Shown here: piece by piece, positions 49,001 to 61,281 of the stretch
Layout of the letters: every line of letters starts with the position of its first letter
Position numbering within the stretch: position 1 is the stretch's first letter
NCBI RefSeq assembly: GCF_001039355.2
Contig: NW_019775947.1
Coordinates: 1-64,000 of the forward strand
Direction of reading: 5' to 3'
Source: Lingula anatina
Taxonomy: Eukaryota > Brachiopoda > Lingulata > Lingulida > Lingulidae
Length of the DNA: 64,000 nucleotides
Notes under the pieces: model-generated
Database searches by the model: none
What the model was told of the DNA's origin: nothing
What the model saw: the letters and a program-made list of their open reading frames with translations, nothing else
Made by a program: the position numbers and the translations under genes

Positions 49001-49695
49001 TTTGTGTCATAAAGAGCATTTTTAAGAACAACTAGAAATTAAGTACTGAAAATATATAATAACTGGCAGAGGTAAGATGTTTCAAAATCTTTGCATACTA
49101 AAGTAAGTCATTCCAGCAGAAAGGTAGTGTCAAGTTAAAAACATCGTCTTCTGTTTAACAATGTTTTCATTTGTAATTGTGGGAATACTTTCAAATTGTA
49201 CTTAATAGTGGAGGTTTAAGCAGAAGTAAAATATAAGAAAATGAAAAACTGAAAAATATTTCGTCAGTTTTTTTTTAAATGATAGAAAGGTAATGTTTCT
49301 CCATGACTTGTGTGCAACAGTTTTATTTTGTCCCCAAAAGAGTTGTGTTAAGTAGGACAAAACAATTACGTCATCTGTGAAAAAAAAACTGTTTATGATC
49401 AGGCTTGACGGAGGTGTAACACATTGAATCATTGTTTGTTTTCTGGGACAACAAGAAAAAAGTTTTCTCACAAACAGGTATAAGTTGCACCTGAAGTCAC
49501 ATTGATAGTGCATCTTTTATTTGCTGTAGGTAGAAATTTTATGAATACTTTTGAGGCTGTAAATGTCAACAAGAAAAGAGAAGAAAATTACCTGCAGTAT
49601 AAGAAACCTGTTTTTTAAATGGTATTTAAGTGAGAGAGAGAGAGTGACAGACAGACAGAGAGGGGTATGATTGTTGCCCTGCTATTTAGAGTATT
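46043..49695 (+). other. Intron 1 sequence, unique part
   Basis: Contains ATA-type simple sequence (46257-46294), a 51-bp two-unit repeat (47586-47687) and a C/T-rich run followed by GT repeats (47730-47790). A less AT-rich patch with a short open frame lies at 48000-48210 but has no convincing splice sites. I see no exon I would defend. Confidence 0.55.
47586..47687. repeat. 51-bp minisatellite, two units
   Basis: TGTGTAATGAGACATGG starts at 47586 and 47637. The units differ at one base (CTCCAG / CACCAG). Because 51 is divisible by three, a repeated reading frame results, which I do not consider coding. Confidence 0.9.
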
Positions 49696-50098
49696 AGATG
49701 ATATATTAAATACCATGAGAATTAAGAATACACTCTTTCTTCAATCCTAAATTGCAGTAGCTGAGATCAAGATGTGATTACCGCAATGACAGACATTGTT
49801 TGACCAATCCTTTATATCCTCTGCTGTATTAACTGTGGATTTACTACTAATAATATCTAAATTTCAAGTTTAATTTAATTTTCACAGACCTGCTGTAAGC
49901 AGTAACACCTACCTTCACCTTTATTCCATCTCAGGACAGTGTAATATAACATATAGCACAGCCTTGGTTCTGTATTCTGACTTTTGCTCTGGCCAGAACA
50001 CTGTGTCTGCTCGTTGTTCACAGGATGACTCCTGCCACTGCTATCACAGATATTGATTGAAGCAAATAATTTCTTCTGAGTTGTTTGCAAATTGATTT

Positions 50099-50105
<7 letters not shown>

Positions 50106-50145
<40 letters not shown>

Positions 50146-50146
50146 C
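50106..50146. repeat. (ATT)n microsatellite abutting the exon 2 acceptor
   Basis: About 13 ATT units end four bases before CCCCAG, so the microsatellite occupies the place of the polypyrimidine tract of this intron. The duplicate is at 51642-51682. Confidence 0.95.
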
Positions 50147-50151
50147 CCCAG

Positions 50152-50294
50152 GTTGAACCAGATGGTAAAGCCAATGGTCTTCTGGAGGCGGGGGACATTC
50201 TGCTCAGCATCAATGACGTCCACTGCCGGTCACGTGCTGAGGCCATTCAGCTGGTCAAGAGTGCCTTCAACACCCTGACCCTCACAGTCTGGAG
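50152..50294 (+). CDS. PDZ protein, exon 2 (C-terminal half of PDZ), Shroom-like
   Basis: The exon follows CCCCAG (AG at 50150-50151) and starts in phase 0 with Val. It runs 143 nt and ends TGGAG before the donor GTAGGC, phase 2. The protein reads VEPDGKANGLLEAGDILLSI, the turn NDVHCRS, helix alpha-B RAEAIQLVKSAF and the last strand NTLTLTVW. These are the alpha-A/beta-D (EAGDILLSIN), alpha-B and beta-F parts missing from exon 1. Joined, the two exons give one complete PDZ domain of about 80 residues, which ligates C-terminal peptides or targets the protein to a membrane or junctional partner. AEAIQLVKS in alpha-B is closest to Shroom (xEAxxLVKG) and unlike the LEAQNxIK of PDZ-LIM proteins. 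GC content is clearly higher than the flanks. Confidence 0.88.
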
Positions 50295-51230
50295 GTAGGC
50301 TGTCGTTTGCAATCTTGTTTGTGCCTTTTTTCATTTTGATTAAGTTATAGTGTTCTTGACTGGTTGCAGGAAATGGGAATCAAAACTAATATTTTGTCAA
50401 ATTCCTTTCTGTTCTCTCATTTTCTGGTGTTTAACAGATTTCTTTTATTGAAAACCAAAATTATTGTGGGTTCAAATTACTGTTTTATTTGAAATCATTA
50501 TGAATTTGAGAATAATCTTTGTTGGAATACTGCAAACACAAATAAGACATATTATGTACTAAAACTAGTTATTGATAACTCATTGATAAAATATTTGTTT
50601 CCTAACTTTATTTTCACACTGACTGTGTGCCAAGCACAGAGTGAAATAATATATATTATCATTTAAGATGTCATCTTATTGTCACTAACTCATTGTTTTT
50701 CAGTGTTGCTCTGTGTTACATTGCTTCTGTATTTCTGTGATTGTTGTTGTTGTGCTAGCTTGACATTGTGACTTGTCTCACCTAACACAATTGTGACTTG
50801 TCACCTCATCATGTCTGATTGTATGTCACATTATACATATATTGGCCTCCTTTATAACAAATGCACTGTTCCAGTCAGTCTGGTTCATGAAAAATTGATG
50901 AAGAATTCATGTGATTTTGATAATGCATTTGTGAATTGAAAATGATATCTCTTTTATCTATTTCTAAGTGAATTAAAGCAATGTTGTTTATTGTTCTTTT
51001 GAATTTTAAGATCAATTATTTTACATATCGTATCATTGATCTTGATGTGATATTTTTTCTCACACTTTTCTGATCACTCATTAGCCATGACATTTCTGGC
51101 ATTCCACCTTTTAGTGCCCTGTATATATTTATCCATATGCTTAGGCTCCTCTCGGTAAGAGACGATTGCCCTTAAAAAAAGCATATTGGACTCTCTTCTT
51201 AATCCTCTTACCTGCCAAAGCATATTGACA

Positions 51231-51231
51231 N
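51231..51231. other. Single-N join inside duplication C
   Basis: Unmerged contig overlap: the 1,535 bp before it are repeated directly after it. Confidence 0.9.
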
Positions 51232-51634
51232 AGATGATATATTAAATACCATGAGAATTAAGAATACACTCTTTCTTCAATCCTAAATTGCAGTAGCTGA
51301 GATCAAGATGTGATTACCGCAATGACAGACATTGTTTGACCAATCCTTTATATCCTCTGCTGTATTAACTGTGGATTTACTACTAATAATATCTAAATTT
51401 CAAGTTTAATTTAATTTTCACAGACCTGCTGTAAGCAGTAACACCTACCTTCACCTTTATTCCATCTCAGGACAGTGTAATATAACATATAGCACAGCCT
51501 TGGTTCTGTATTCTGACTTTTGCTCTGGCCAGAACACTGTGTCTGCTCGTTGTTCACAGGATGACTCCTGCCACTGCTATCACAGATATTGATTGAAGCA
51601 AATAATTTCTTCTGAGTTGTTTGCAAATTGATTT

Positions 51635-51681
<47 letters not shown>

Positions 51682-52766
51682 CCCCAGGTTGAACCAGATG
51701 GTAAAGCCAATGGTCTTCTGGAGGCGGGGGACATTCTGCTCAGCATCAATGACGTCCACTGCCGGTCACGTGCTGAGGCCATTCAGCTGGTCAAGAGTGC
51801 CTTCAACACCCTGACCCTCACAGTCTGGAGGTAGGCTGTCGTTTGCAATCTTGTTTGTGCCTTTTTTCATTTTGATTAAGTTATAGTGTTCTTGACTGGT
51901 TGCAGGAAATGGGAATCAAAACTAATATTTTGTCAAATTCCTTTCTGTTCTCTCATTTTCTGGTGTTTAACAGATTTCTTTTATTGAAAACCAAAATTAT
52001 TGTGGGTTCAAATTACTGTTTTATTTGAAATCATTATGAATTTGAGAATAATCTTTGTTGGAATACTGCAAACACAAATAAGACATATTATGTACTAAAA
52101 CTAGTTATTGATAACTCATTGATAAAATATTTGTTTCCTAACTTTATTTTCACACTGACTGTGTGCCAAGCACAGAGTGAAATAATATATATTATCATTT
52201 AAGATGTCATCTTATTGTCACTAACTCATTGTTTTTCAGTGTTGCTCTGTGTTACATTGCTTCTGTATTTCTGTGATTGTTGTTGTTGTGCTAGCTTGAC
52301 ATTGTGACTTGTCTCACCTAACACAATTGTGACTTGTCACCTCATCATGTCTGATTGTATGTCACATTATACATATATTGGCCTCCTTTATAACAAATGC
52401 ACTGTTCCAGTCAGTCTGGTTCATGAAAAATTGATGAAGAATTCATGTGATTTTGATAATGCATTTGTGAATTGAAAATGATATCTCTTTTATCTATTTC
52501 TAAGTGAATTAAAGCAATGTTGTTTATTGTTCTTTTGAATTTTAAGATCAATTATTTTACATATCGTATCATTGATCTTGATGTGATATTTTTTCTCACA
52601 CTTTTCTGATCACTCATTAGCCATGACATTTCTGGCATTCCACCTTTTAGTGCCCTGTATATATTTATCCATATGCTTAGGCTCCTCTCGGTAAGAGACG
52701 ATTGCCCTTAAAAAAAGCATATTGGACTCTCTTCTTAATCCTCTTACCTGCCAAAGCATATTGACA
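51232..52766. repeat. Duplication C, copy 2
   Basis: Same length as 49696-51230 and no differences noticed. Unique sequence continues from 52767. Confidence 0.97.
51688..51830 (+). CDS. PDZ protein, exon 2, duplicate copy
   Basis: Encodes the same residues as 50152-50294, with the same acceptor and donor. Two such exons cannot both be in one transcript sensibly: exon 2 ends in phase 2 but starts in phase 0, so splicing copy to copy would shift the frame. This supports the view that the second copy is an assembly artefact. Confidence 0.85.
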
Positions 52767-53098
52767 AATACTGCATTATGAGAAGACAAACCTATGTTAA
52801 TATTGCTAAACAACTCTGCATCAACAGCAGTGTGTAGAGAGTCTGGTCAGGAAACTGAATGTTGCTGAAAGAATTAGCACTGACATGTCACAGAGAGTTG
52901 CTTCAGAACCAGACACAGATTACACAGCCGTGACATCACTGAAGTGTGTACGTTTTACATCAAGGACTGGTCTAGGGGGGCTGAAGTGCCCAAATTGACG
53001 CCTCCTTCATGTTAAAGTGGTGGAAGAAAGGAGGGGAAGTGAACTGTAGTAGATTTGGGTGAGTGAGGGGGGTGGGGGTGGGAGGGGTGTGGAGGGGG
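52767..53098 (+). other. Intron 2 sequence up to the gap
   Basis: No exon is visible. The last 40 bases become G-rich (GGGGGGTGGGGGTGGGAGGG) directly before the gap. Confidence 0.6.
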
Positions 53099-53277
53099 NN
53101 NNNNNNNNNNNNNNNNNNNNNNNNNNNNNNNNNNNNNNNNNNNNNNNNNNNNNNNNNNNNNNNNNNNNNNNNNNNNNNNNNNNNNNNNNNNNNNNNNNNN
53201 NNNNNNNNNNNNNNNNNNNNNNNNNNNNNNNNNNNNNNNNNNNNNNNNNNNNNNNNNNNNNNNNNNNNNNNNNNNNN
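53099..53277. other. Assembly gap, 179 N
   Basis: A run of N whose left edge is strongly G-rich, which suggests sequencing dropout at a structured or low-complexity tract. Confidence 0.99.
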
Positions 53278-56200
53278 TGATGCACTAGATTCATAGTACC
53301 AGTATGCAGAACACATTTTATTCTGTCAGAAATAGGAGAGAACTGTCCTCCTTTTGTCTTTGAAGATTTTTTACACAATGCATTGTGATCAGTTATTCCT
53401 TTTAATTCATTGCAATGAATAATAGACCATGGATATATGACTTCTGTATCAATACATATGGATATAATTTATACATAGGCATAGTATCTGTCTTTATGAT
53501 GTAAAATAAGAAGCCTACGTTTGATGGCGTAGAAGGAGACCGAGTGTGACACTTCATGTTAGAAAGAGACTGAGTGTGACACTTGTATATATATAAATCA
53601 TGAAAAACTGCCTGTATCATACTATGCACAGGTGCACAAATCAGGTGCCATATTATCTGTAGTGATTTATTGGTGTGAACAAAGCTTTGACACATCTGTA
53701 AGAGTGATTATTAACAATATCAGCTGTAATATATTTCTGGATGAACAACTCATGCTAAATTATTATATTTTTGTACACAATTGTCCCTCCATTTTTGACA
53801 AAGTTGCCACACATAATTTCTGTGAGGTGGCCAGTCTCTGGCAAGGATGACAGCGAAAGCACTCCACTTAATGTCAGTTGTGATGTCTGCTCATTTCATT
53901 CACCAGAGATGTCCTTGCACTGACAACCCTCTGTAAGCCTTGCCTTCATATGATTTATGTTGTAGTCAAATTTATATTGTTAATATCTTCTAATCGGTGT
54001 GTTATTTGAAGGAAGATTAAGTTATTTTAACACACAAGATCACCAAGTTCAAATAATCAGAAAATCTCAAAATTATTCAGATAACTCGCCAGCCCACTTT
54101 TGCTCCTTCCATAACAGACTCCAGAACATGAGGACATCAGGTGGAAAGAAAAACAGGCGATAAATTAAAAGATCAGAAAAGTCTTTTATCCTTGTGATCA
54201 GTAATAAAAACGCTGGCAGAGAATAAAATACATAGCAGCATGTCTGCTGAGGTGAGTCATAGCATTCCTGGGTGTAGAAATCCAGGCCATTTCAGACTTT
54301 AAAGTGGAGTTAAAAGGGGGAAAACAAATGAGGAGGACATAAATAAAGGATTTAATTTTGAGAGGGGTTCTTAACTTCTGACCCTAATTCAACAAACCTG
54401 GGCTTTTAAGTAGCGAGGGCAAGGTAAAAGAGGTGCTCCTTTTTGAAAGCGCCTGTCAGTTTGAAATGACATCTCTTTTCTGGATGCTGATCACATCTTA
54501 GGTGGCCATTAAATAGCTTTGGCCTTAAGTTAAGGTGACTTATTAACAGAAGTTCATCTTTGACGAGGTATTTTAACTATGTATATGTGTGTGTTGGGGG
54601 GGGGGGGGGTACAGGGTTAAAAGATTTGATCAATGGATTATTACAATTTCTGAATAAACCAAGAATTGAGCTCCAGATAGTAGAAAGGTTACAGAATTAG
54701 GAAGCCTGCTTGCTGTTTGGCACAAGACTTGAAAAATCATTTCATCACTTTTTCCCTGAATTCTTTCCTTGAATTGCCCTAGATGATATGAGATTTTGCT
54801 GTTAAACTGGATTAGAAGGTCTCCCAAGTTTACAAATATTTTAAAGGAATAGTTTATTTATTCTAAGGAAGATTTCATAACAGTTAACTTTCTCAGAGAA
54901 TCAGATGGTTTATTAAATGTAAGGAGATTTCTACAGCATTTCAGTAATTTTGTTCTCCTTAATAAGTAACTTATGGTTAAGGTTGTCATGCCATCCAGGT
55001 ATTACTGGATTTGACACACACGCGTGCATGCATGCATGCACACACACTCATGCACACACATACACACGAGCCCATGGGCTCACACATTACAGTAATATAT
55101 AATAATGAGAGAACACTAGCCTAAGGACAGAGAGAGGATGTAAAGAAGAAACCAAATTGATGAAGAAACAATTGTATACAAAACTTCACAGCAAAGTGAA
55201 AATGTTATAACAAAGAGGTGCCATGTAGAAGAATACCATTACACCTTAGATTTTATCATTACACAACCTAGGGGAAGATGAAAGTTGTTCTGTGTATTTA
55301 CTCCTTCACTAAACTACTCTTCAGCAACACCCATGTTCTTTGTGCCTTTGTCTCGCCCTTTAACTTCTCAGCCCGCGGAAGGCGACACAGCCAAAGGGCA
55401 ATGTGAAGGAAAACACTACAAACACAAAGGGTAAACCACAAATGGATAATGCCTGATGATTCGATTTTCTGTCTAAATATCCACCAAAAATAATCGCATT
55501 GTTGCTTTATATCCATGAAAAATACCTGCATTGAAGTGATCTGTTTGCAGGTCCATGTGACCGATATTCTCCGCCAGGGTGTCGGCAAGGGTTGTGGCTT
55601 TCCACTAATTAGCTTTCAATGGTAGATAACTCGGGTGTGTGAATTCGGAGTCTTGCTACCCTGGATGTGCGACAGGGTTTTATGGAGAACAAGGTGTCGT
55701 TTTTGAAGAGGGAGATGCAGCATTGTATTTCATCGTGAAGGAATTAAGATTTCTTAGCTCAGGTGCTCTGTTGTTTGCCTGTAAAGTTAAAAAGGAAAAA
55801 TATCAAGGCAGAGTACACATCACAGGAACATATTTCTCTTTTCCTTTGTAGATCTTATAAAAACCTCCTTGTTCTCTTACCTGTGGATGTTTTAGCCAGG
55901 TGTGTCTCTTTCGTGCTGATGTGGACACAGAAACATGAGGAATCCTGCTACAATCATACAGTTATAACAAAAATAAAATAATTTATTTATTCCTTTTGTG
56001 TGATGGTAAACCATATATTTGACTAGCATGATCATCTTTCTGCTATGAATATTGAAGATTGTAGATGAAGTTTATAATTTATACACACTGCATTCCATCC
56101 AAGCCAGAGATAGACATTGATAACAACACAGGGGTTGGTCTTCCAGTGTGTATTGTCACAGAGTTAATATTCAAAATTTGCAAAATGTGTCTGAAAAGAT

Positions 56201-58139
56201 CCTGAAGAATGGTAATTTTTAGGGTTGGTTGCACGCTGCTTTTTTAAGAGAAGTAATTCAGTTCAGTTAGCAAACATACATAAAATGCTGGAGGCCGAAC
56301 ATTGTTTATCTTGGGTATTGACTTGCGCCTCAATTGACGGGCAATTTCTTAAAATGAGGTCGCTTCTAACAAGTCATTTTTTGATTGATATTGACCCCCA
56401 ATGACTGGCCTATACAAGTTGTGTGTGGAAGGTTTGAGAGAGAAATAATAACTCCTTGTTTGACGCTGTACTTCGTGTACGGAAAAACTGAATACCGTAG
56501 AGCATTCTTGGAGTATAAAGTGGAGCATTCTTAATCAGTCAAAGTGGAATGTATGCCTTCAAAGTTGAAATCCAGGTGCATTTTTAATAGGTCCAGGTGT
56601 TGTACTTTACTGAACCTGAGAGCCAGAGTTTCTTTACCCAAGTACCTACGACATTTTCTGATCTTTGTGGTTTAAACTGATGAACTTGATGGGGCGACAC
56701 TGGAGACACACGACTTTTTAATGTCACCAGTCCGTAACTGGGGATGCTTACTATTGTTGTGACACGAGAGAAACATGAAAGAGACACACATACGTGATAC
56801 AGACAGACTAAAAAGCTTAACAAAGTGAAAATTTTTCCCAATTTCACACCTGAGCAACTAAAAGGAATCCTGCTCTTGATATATTGGTTGATACTGGTGC
56901 TTTCAACCTGGAGTGACACCATTGGCTGGTGACTTTCTTGGTTTGATCCACCTCTGTAGAAGAATTGCACCATCATATCGTATATCCAGTCAGAATGCCT
57001 GTGGATGAACGGCCGCTCATGACCAAACCTGGTTTTGTCGCCAGAATGCGTGCAAGCTGGGCTGAGAGGTGGGTTCTGACACACTGGCTAATTAGAGATG
57101 CCTGGGTTAATTAATGGACATGTCAGCTTTTGTTTTGGTAATTTTTTGGAAATTTAACGAACAACTTTTATCCTTTTTACATTCATTATACCTAAAGGTA
57201 TCCTTAATGATGATAGGTCACCAGAAAGAGTGGTACAGAAGTGCATACAGTTTAGATTGAGAGGGCATATAATATAAATAATAGAACAAGTGCTTGATTT
57301 AATAAAATATGCATATACCATAGTAAGTCTACCATGTTTTAAGACGTATTTTTATACAGGATGTAAAAATACACTCACATATGAATTCACACACACACAC
57401 ACACACACGCACACGCGCTGCCTGATAAAATCTAAGTACCATCATACATTGCCATGGAGAACTAATGATTGCTGCGGAAACCATATGTTCATTGAAATGG
57501 AATTTTATTAGGAAAGTAGAACTTGTCAGCGTTTTGATATCTCTTTCTTTCCTAGCATATAGGGAGAATACTATATATTTATTGATGTGTTGTCTGTAAT
57601 TGATGGAAGCACAAATATCAAATCATCTATTACAATACCTACTCAACAACTTGAAAAAAATAGTATTGATTATCTGCAGTTGTGAGACCTAGGATGTGAA
57701 TACTCAGTGGAGATCTCTGCAGGTTGGTTACCTGGTGGTTTTGTCAAGTTTGCAGTTACGTTGCATTACTGTTGAATGTCAGAGTTAAGTGTTATTATGA
57801 AGCAGTTTTCTCTCTGCTAGGAAGATTACAGATTACCTGCCAAGAATGATAATTTTTGTGGGGATTTTATGTTAGGGATCTGATTTCAGAGTCTACATAT
57901 ACCTGTGTCATTAATATATGGTATTAAATCTGTAGTGAGGAAAGAATGACAGAGTTTACATGACAGAGGAAAGAATGACAGTAGTACAGGAGGAAGATAG
58001 TCACCTTATCTAGGAATTGAATCCTTAGCAAGGAGATCAAATTTGATCAAGGAGGTCAATTTTGGTACTAATTATCCACGTGGTGAAGTCCTTTTCCTGT
58101 TCTCAAAATGATGCAGGTTCTTCTTTATCGTCTTCTTAG
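53278..58139 (+). other. Intron 2 sequence
   Basis: AT-rich, with a 30-bp partial repeat (GAGAC(C/T)GAGTGTGACACTT at 53536 and 53566), a G-run (54596-54609), CA/TGCA-rich sequence (55012-55068) and (CA)n (57389-57408). ATGTCTGCTGAG at 54240-54251 precedes a GTGAGT donor but lacks other support. A 166-codon minus-strand frame at 56584-57084 has no recognisable domain. The region around 55550-55680 is less AT-rich than its neighbours, without a clear exon. Confidence 0.5.
57389..57408. repeat. (CA)n microsatellite
   Basis: Ten CA units followed by CG-containing variants. Confidence 0.95.
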
Positions 58140-58175
58140 TGCACGCGAAAACAAGAACAAACAGAGAAGACAGAG
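58140..58175 (+). CDS. Candidate 36-nt microexon 3 of the PDZ gene
   Basis: A strong acceptor (TTCTTCTTTATCGTCTTCTTAG, AG at 58138-58139) is followed after 36 nt by AGAG and the donor GTAAGA. Exon 2 ends with two bases (AG) of a codon. The first base here completes Ser, and the frame continues through ARENKNKQRRQ without a stop, leaving AG again at the donor. It is therefore symmetric (2-2) and could be included or skipped without changing frame. The peptide is highly basic and polar, as expected of a linker after a PDZ domain. No homology supports it; the evidence is the splice-site quality and the frame. Confidence 0.5.
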
Positions 58176-60576
58176 GTAAGACTTGGAATGACTTTCTGTG
58201 TGGTTTTGTTTAAGACTCATTATCACTTTAGTGAATAGTTTGTTTTAGACAGTTTTCACTCCATTCTTGATCATATCACAATATTGGTGTCTACGGCACA
58301 CTTTGGATTAGATAGGATTTTCACAATACTGCTCAGTGCTTAATACACAATATCATAATTGTATTTCGTTGGAAAATTTGTGAAAAAAAGGGATTGAACA
58401 GATATTTTTGTGAGTTATTAAAACTGAAGAATCTTTTAGATTGGAGTACTGTCACAGGTAAGGTGTTTTAGATTCATGAGTAATTATCTTGTCAGGAATT
58501 TGTTGTATTAGGATATCGCTCATTTATTGTCCTTTAGGTAATTTTGATTAATATAAATATTTCAGTAAATCGATTTCATTTTATTCAAACAAAACTGAAA
58601 TGTTTACTAGCACTTTATTTCAATTGGTAATCAAAAAGATGAAAAAAAAATGGACATTGATTTTTCTTAAAAGATTCCTGTATAATGGCATGGTGTTTGA
58701 AAATATTTCTCCTTTTGTGCAGTATGTCTGTCATCCATTGTGTTGTAATTATTGATAGTTGTATAATCAATGTGCAAGGAATGTAGGTAAACTCCGCCAT
58801 TGTCATCATGTTATGTACGGTGTGATGATCAATACATGAGAGAGAAGATTGCACCTGGACAGTTGCTATAGAGATGGCATAAAAAATGAAATCAATATGA
58901 GGAGGAAACACTGCCTGGTGATTGAAATGTTAAATGTCTTAATGGATTAATTTTCCTGTTGGAATATTTATTTCCCGTCCCTTGTATTTATCTATGGTGT
59001 TGATCATCTCAGGTATAGCGTACTGATTAGTTCATGTCATTAAGATTATAACTGCACAATAGATGATGCCTATATGGGCATGTTGAAAAAAAAAGGATAT
59101 TATTTATCAGTATTAAGGGGGAAGTCTATTAGTGTAATAACTTCATGATATGGTGAGATTGGCTTATCATCTTTAAAGGCATCTCACCTGTCACATTTGA
59201 AGAGATGACCCAAGACAGAGATAACAGGAACACTGAACCATGCTCACTTAACACTACATAGGTTATGGAATGAAGTGAAAATACACCAAACTTAAATACA
59301 AGTATCAGCAGAGAATTTTCAGAATACGTAGAGAAAGTATACCAATTTTTGGATGGGATTTGCCATAAGTGGTATAATTGTTGGTATATTTGGTATATTT
59401 GTGGTGACTTGGTATTGATATAACTTCCTTTCAACAGGTGCTTTAAAAACTTCATTGTACTTCTTGTCAGCTAGTCATTCATTCATTCCTGTCTTAAGTG
59501 AAAATGCACAAACAGTGACCTGAACAAGGTTTCCTGAACAATTCATTTATAAACATGGCTGTCTTCTTTGAAACCAAACACTGTTCTTTTGACTTTTATT
59601 GAAATCTGATGCTTCTGTTGTTTTCAGTTTTTCTAACATAAAGAAGAGATTTCCAGTTTAGCTCTACAGTAAGCTTTGCTTTTGTGAAAAGGTGATGTGA
59701 TATTCCCCCCTTTATTTTACTGATATAATGAATAAATCATATAAATACCCTGATGATGTTGGGTAGTAGGATAAGAAGGGGAGAGGAGACCACCCATTAT
59801 GCCATGGTGCCATGGTGCTTGGCAAAGGAGTTCCTTCTTTCTTGTTGTATGTTTATTTCTTCTCTTTAAGTTATTTTATTTATATATTTTTGGGGGTGGG
59901 TTGGTATATTTTAAGGAAATTTATGGCATGTTGTTTTTAAAAGAATATGTATAGCTAAAAGAAAGATAAGACAATAAACTAAAATAGATAAATAAATGGT
60001 CTTTTAGGAAAAAATTTATTTTGAATTTACTTACATGAAGTTTCCTGATCATTTTACCTGGTGTTTAGCACTTAGACAGCAAGCTAGTAAAACTATAAAC
60101 CAAGACAGAATTCATGGTTCTCTTGTCTTCAGGCATTTGAATGCTTAACATTCAGATTTTAATCTTAATAACATGTACTGCTTCACAGTTGAACTGCCAG
60201 CTATTACCACAGCAATATTATGGGGACAGTCATTTTCTTCCTCCAATATAATATCATGAATGAGAAAAGTTTAGACATATTGTACATATAACTGCTGGTA
60301 TAAGAGTCAGATAAGTATGGAAAAAGAAATATTGGACTATATTGCAGGAACTATAGATAATAATAATTATAGTGATGGAAATATTTATTTCTTATATAGC
60401 GCATTCCATTTTCATACATTTTAAATACACTTCACAGTTAAGATTTAATATTTAAAATAATAATAGTACTAAATATAAACTTCAAAAGTTTAAGAACAAT
60501 CTTAAAACAATAACAAGACGAGTCTTCGGTTTCATATAACCTTGATATTTGAACAATCAAGAAAAGGTGCCTTCAA

Positions 60577-60579
<3 letters not shown>
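58176..60579 (+). other. Probable intron 3 sequence
   Basis: AT-rich single-copy sequence without a supported exon. Confidence 0.5.

Positions 60580-60647
<68 letters not shown>
60580..60647. repeat. (TA)n microsatellite, about 34 units
   Basis: Uninterrupted TA dinucleotides of about 68 bp. Confidence 0.97.
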
Positions 60648-60649
<2 letters not shown>

Positions 60650-61063
60650 TACAAGGAAAAAATTGAGACTTCACAACTAAATATGTCATTAACATTAATT
60701 AACAAGTTTAAATATGGAAATCACATAGTAGGTAATGACTTGGAAGTGTTGAGAGAAATGAGAAGGGGAAATCCCTTTGTCTGGGATGGGGGAAGCTTGA
60801 AATGAAACCAGTGCTGACATTTATCCAATTTTTGTATCTTTAGTAAATGAAATATGAAGTAAGATTTGGAATAATTCTGCACTAGCACAGTTCAATAGAG
60901 TTAAAACTTTTGGTTTGCAATGGTAGCCATGTTTAATTTCTTGTTGTAGAAAGGGTGCAATATTTTATTAAATTGAACAGCTACTGATATATCTCAAGTT
61001 TTGTCAAAGTCAACTAAATAGTTTAAAGGTTAAGACAAACTTTTTGTCCAAAGTTTTGTGAAG

Positions 61064-61281
61064 CGGGGGAGGGGGGATGGAGGGAGGGGGGTGGAGCAGG
61101 GGTGGATGAAGGCCGTCTTCTGGGTCTTTTAGAAGATATTCAGAATGTTCAGTTTTACATTGATAGGCATCTTATTTTTTTCTATCAGAAATGGAGGATG
61201 GTGGGTCAACAAAGATAATTTAGAAGACTGTCAGAAATGTCTCTGGATTGTCTGGGGATGGGGGTGGGGGGGGTGGGGGGG
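61064..61281 (+). repeat. Two G-rich tracts with G-quadruplex potential
   Basis: 61064-61104 and 61254-61281 each contain at least four runs of three or more G separated by one to five bases, for example GGGGATGGGGGTGGGGGGGG. Both are on the plus, probably sense, strand of the PDZ gene. Confidence 0.6.

Larger units (their letters stand above)
49696..51230. repeat. Duplication C, copy 1 (contains exon 2)
   Basis: The 1,535-bp block is repeated at 51232-52766 at a constant offset of 1,536. I noticed no differences, and even the (ATT)n microsatellite has the same length. It sits either side of the N at 51231, so this is most likely one contig end overlapping the next contig start, not a biological duplication. 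Confidence 0.97.

Noticed and set aside
52972-53378. Open frames across the gap at 53099-53277
   Set aside because: They are open only because unknown bases are not read as stops.
54240-54251. ATGTCTGCTGAG before GTGAGT as an alternative first exon of a PDZ-less isoform
   Set aside because: Only a four-codon frame and one donor support it. No promoter feature or conservation is visible.
56584-57084. 166-codon minus-strand frame, the longest gap-free one in the window
   Set aside because: No recognisable domain or splice context, and composition like the surrounding DNA. A frame of this length can occur by chance in 64 kb.
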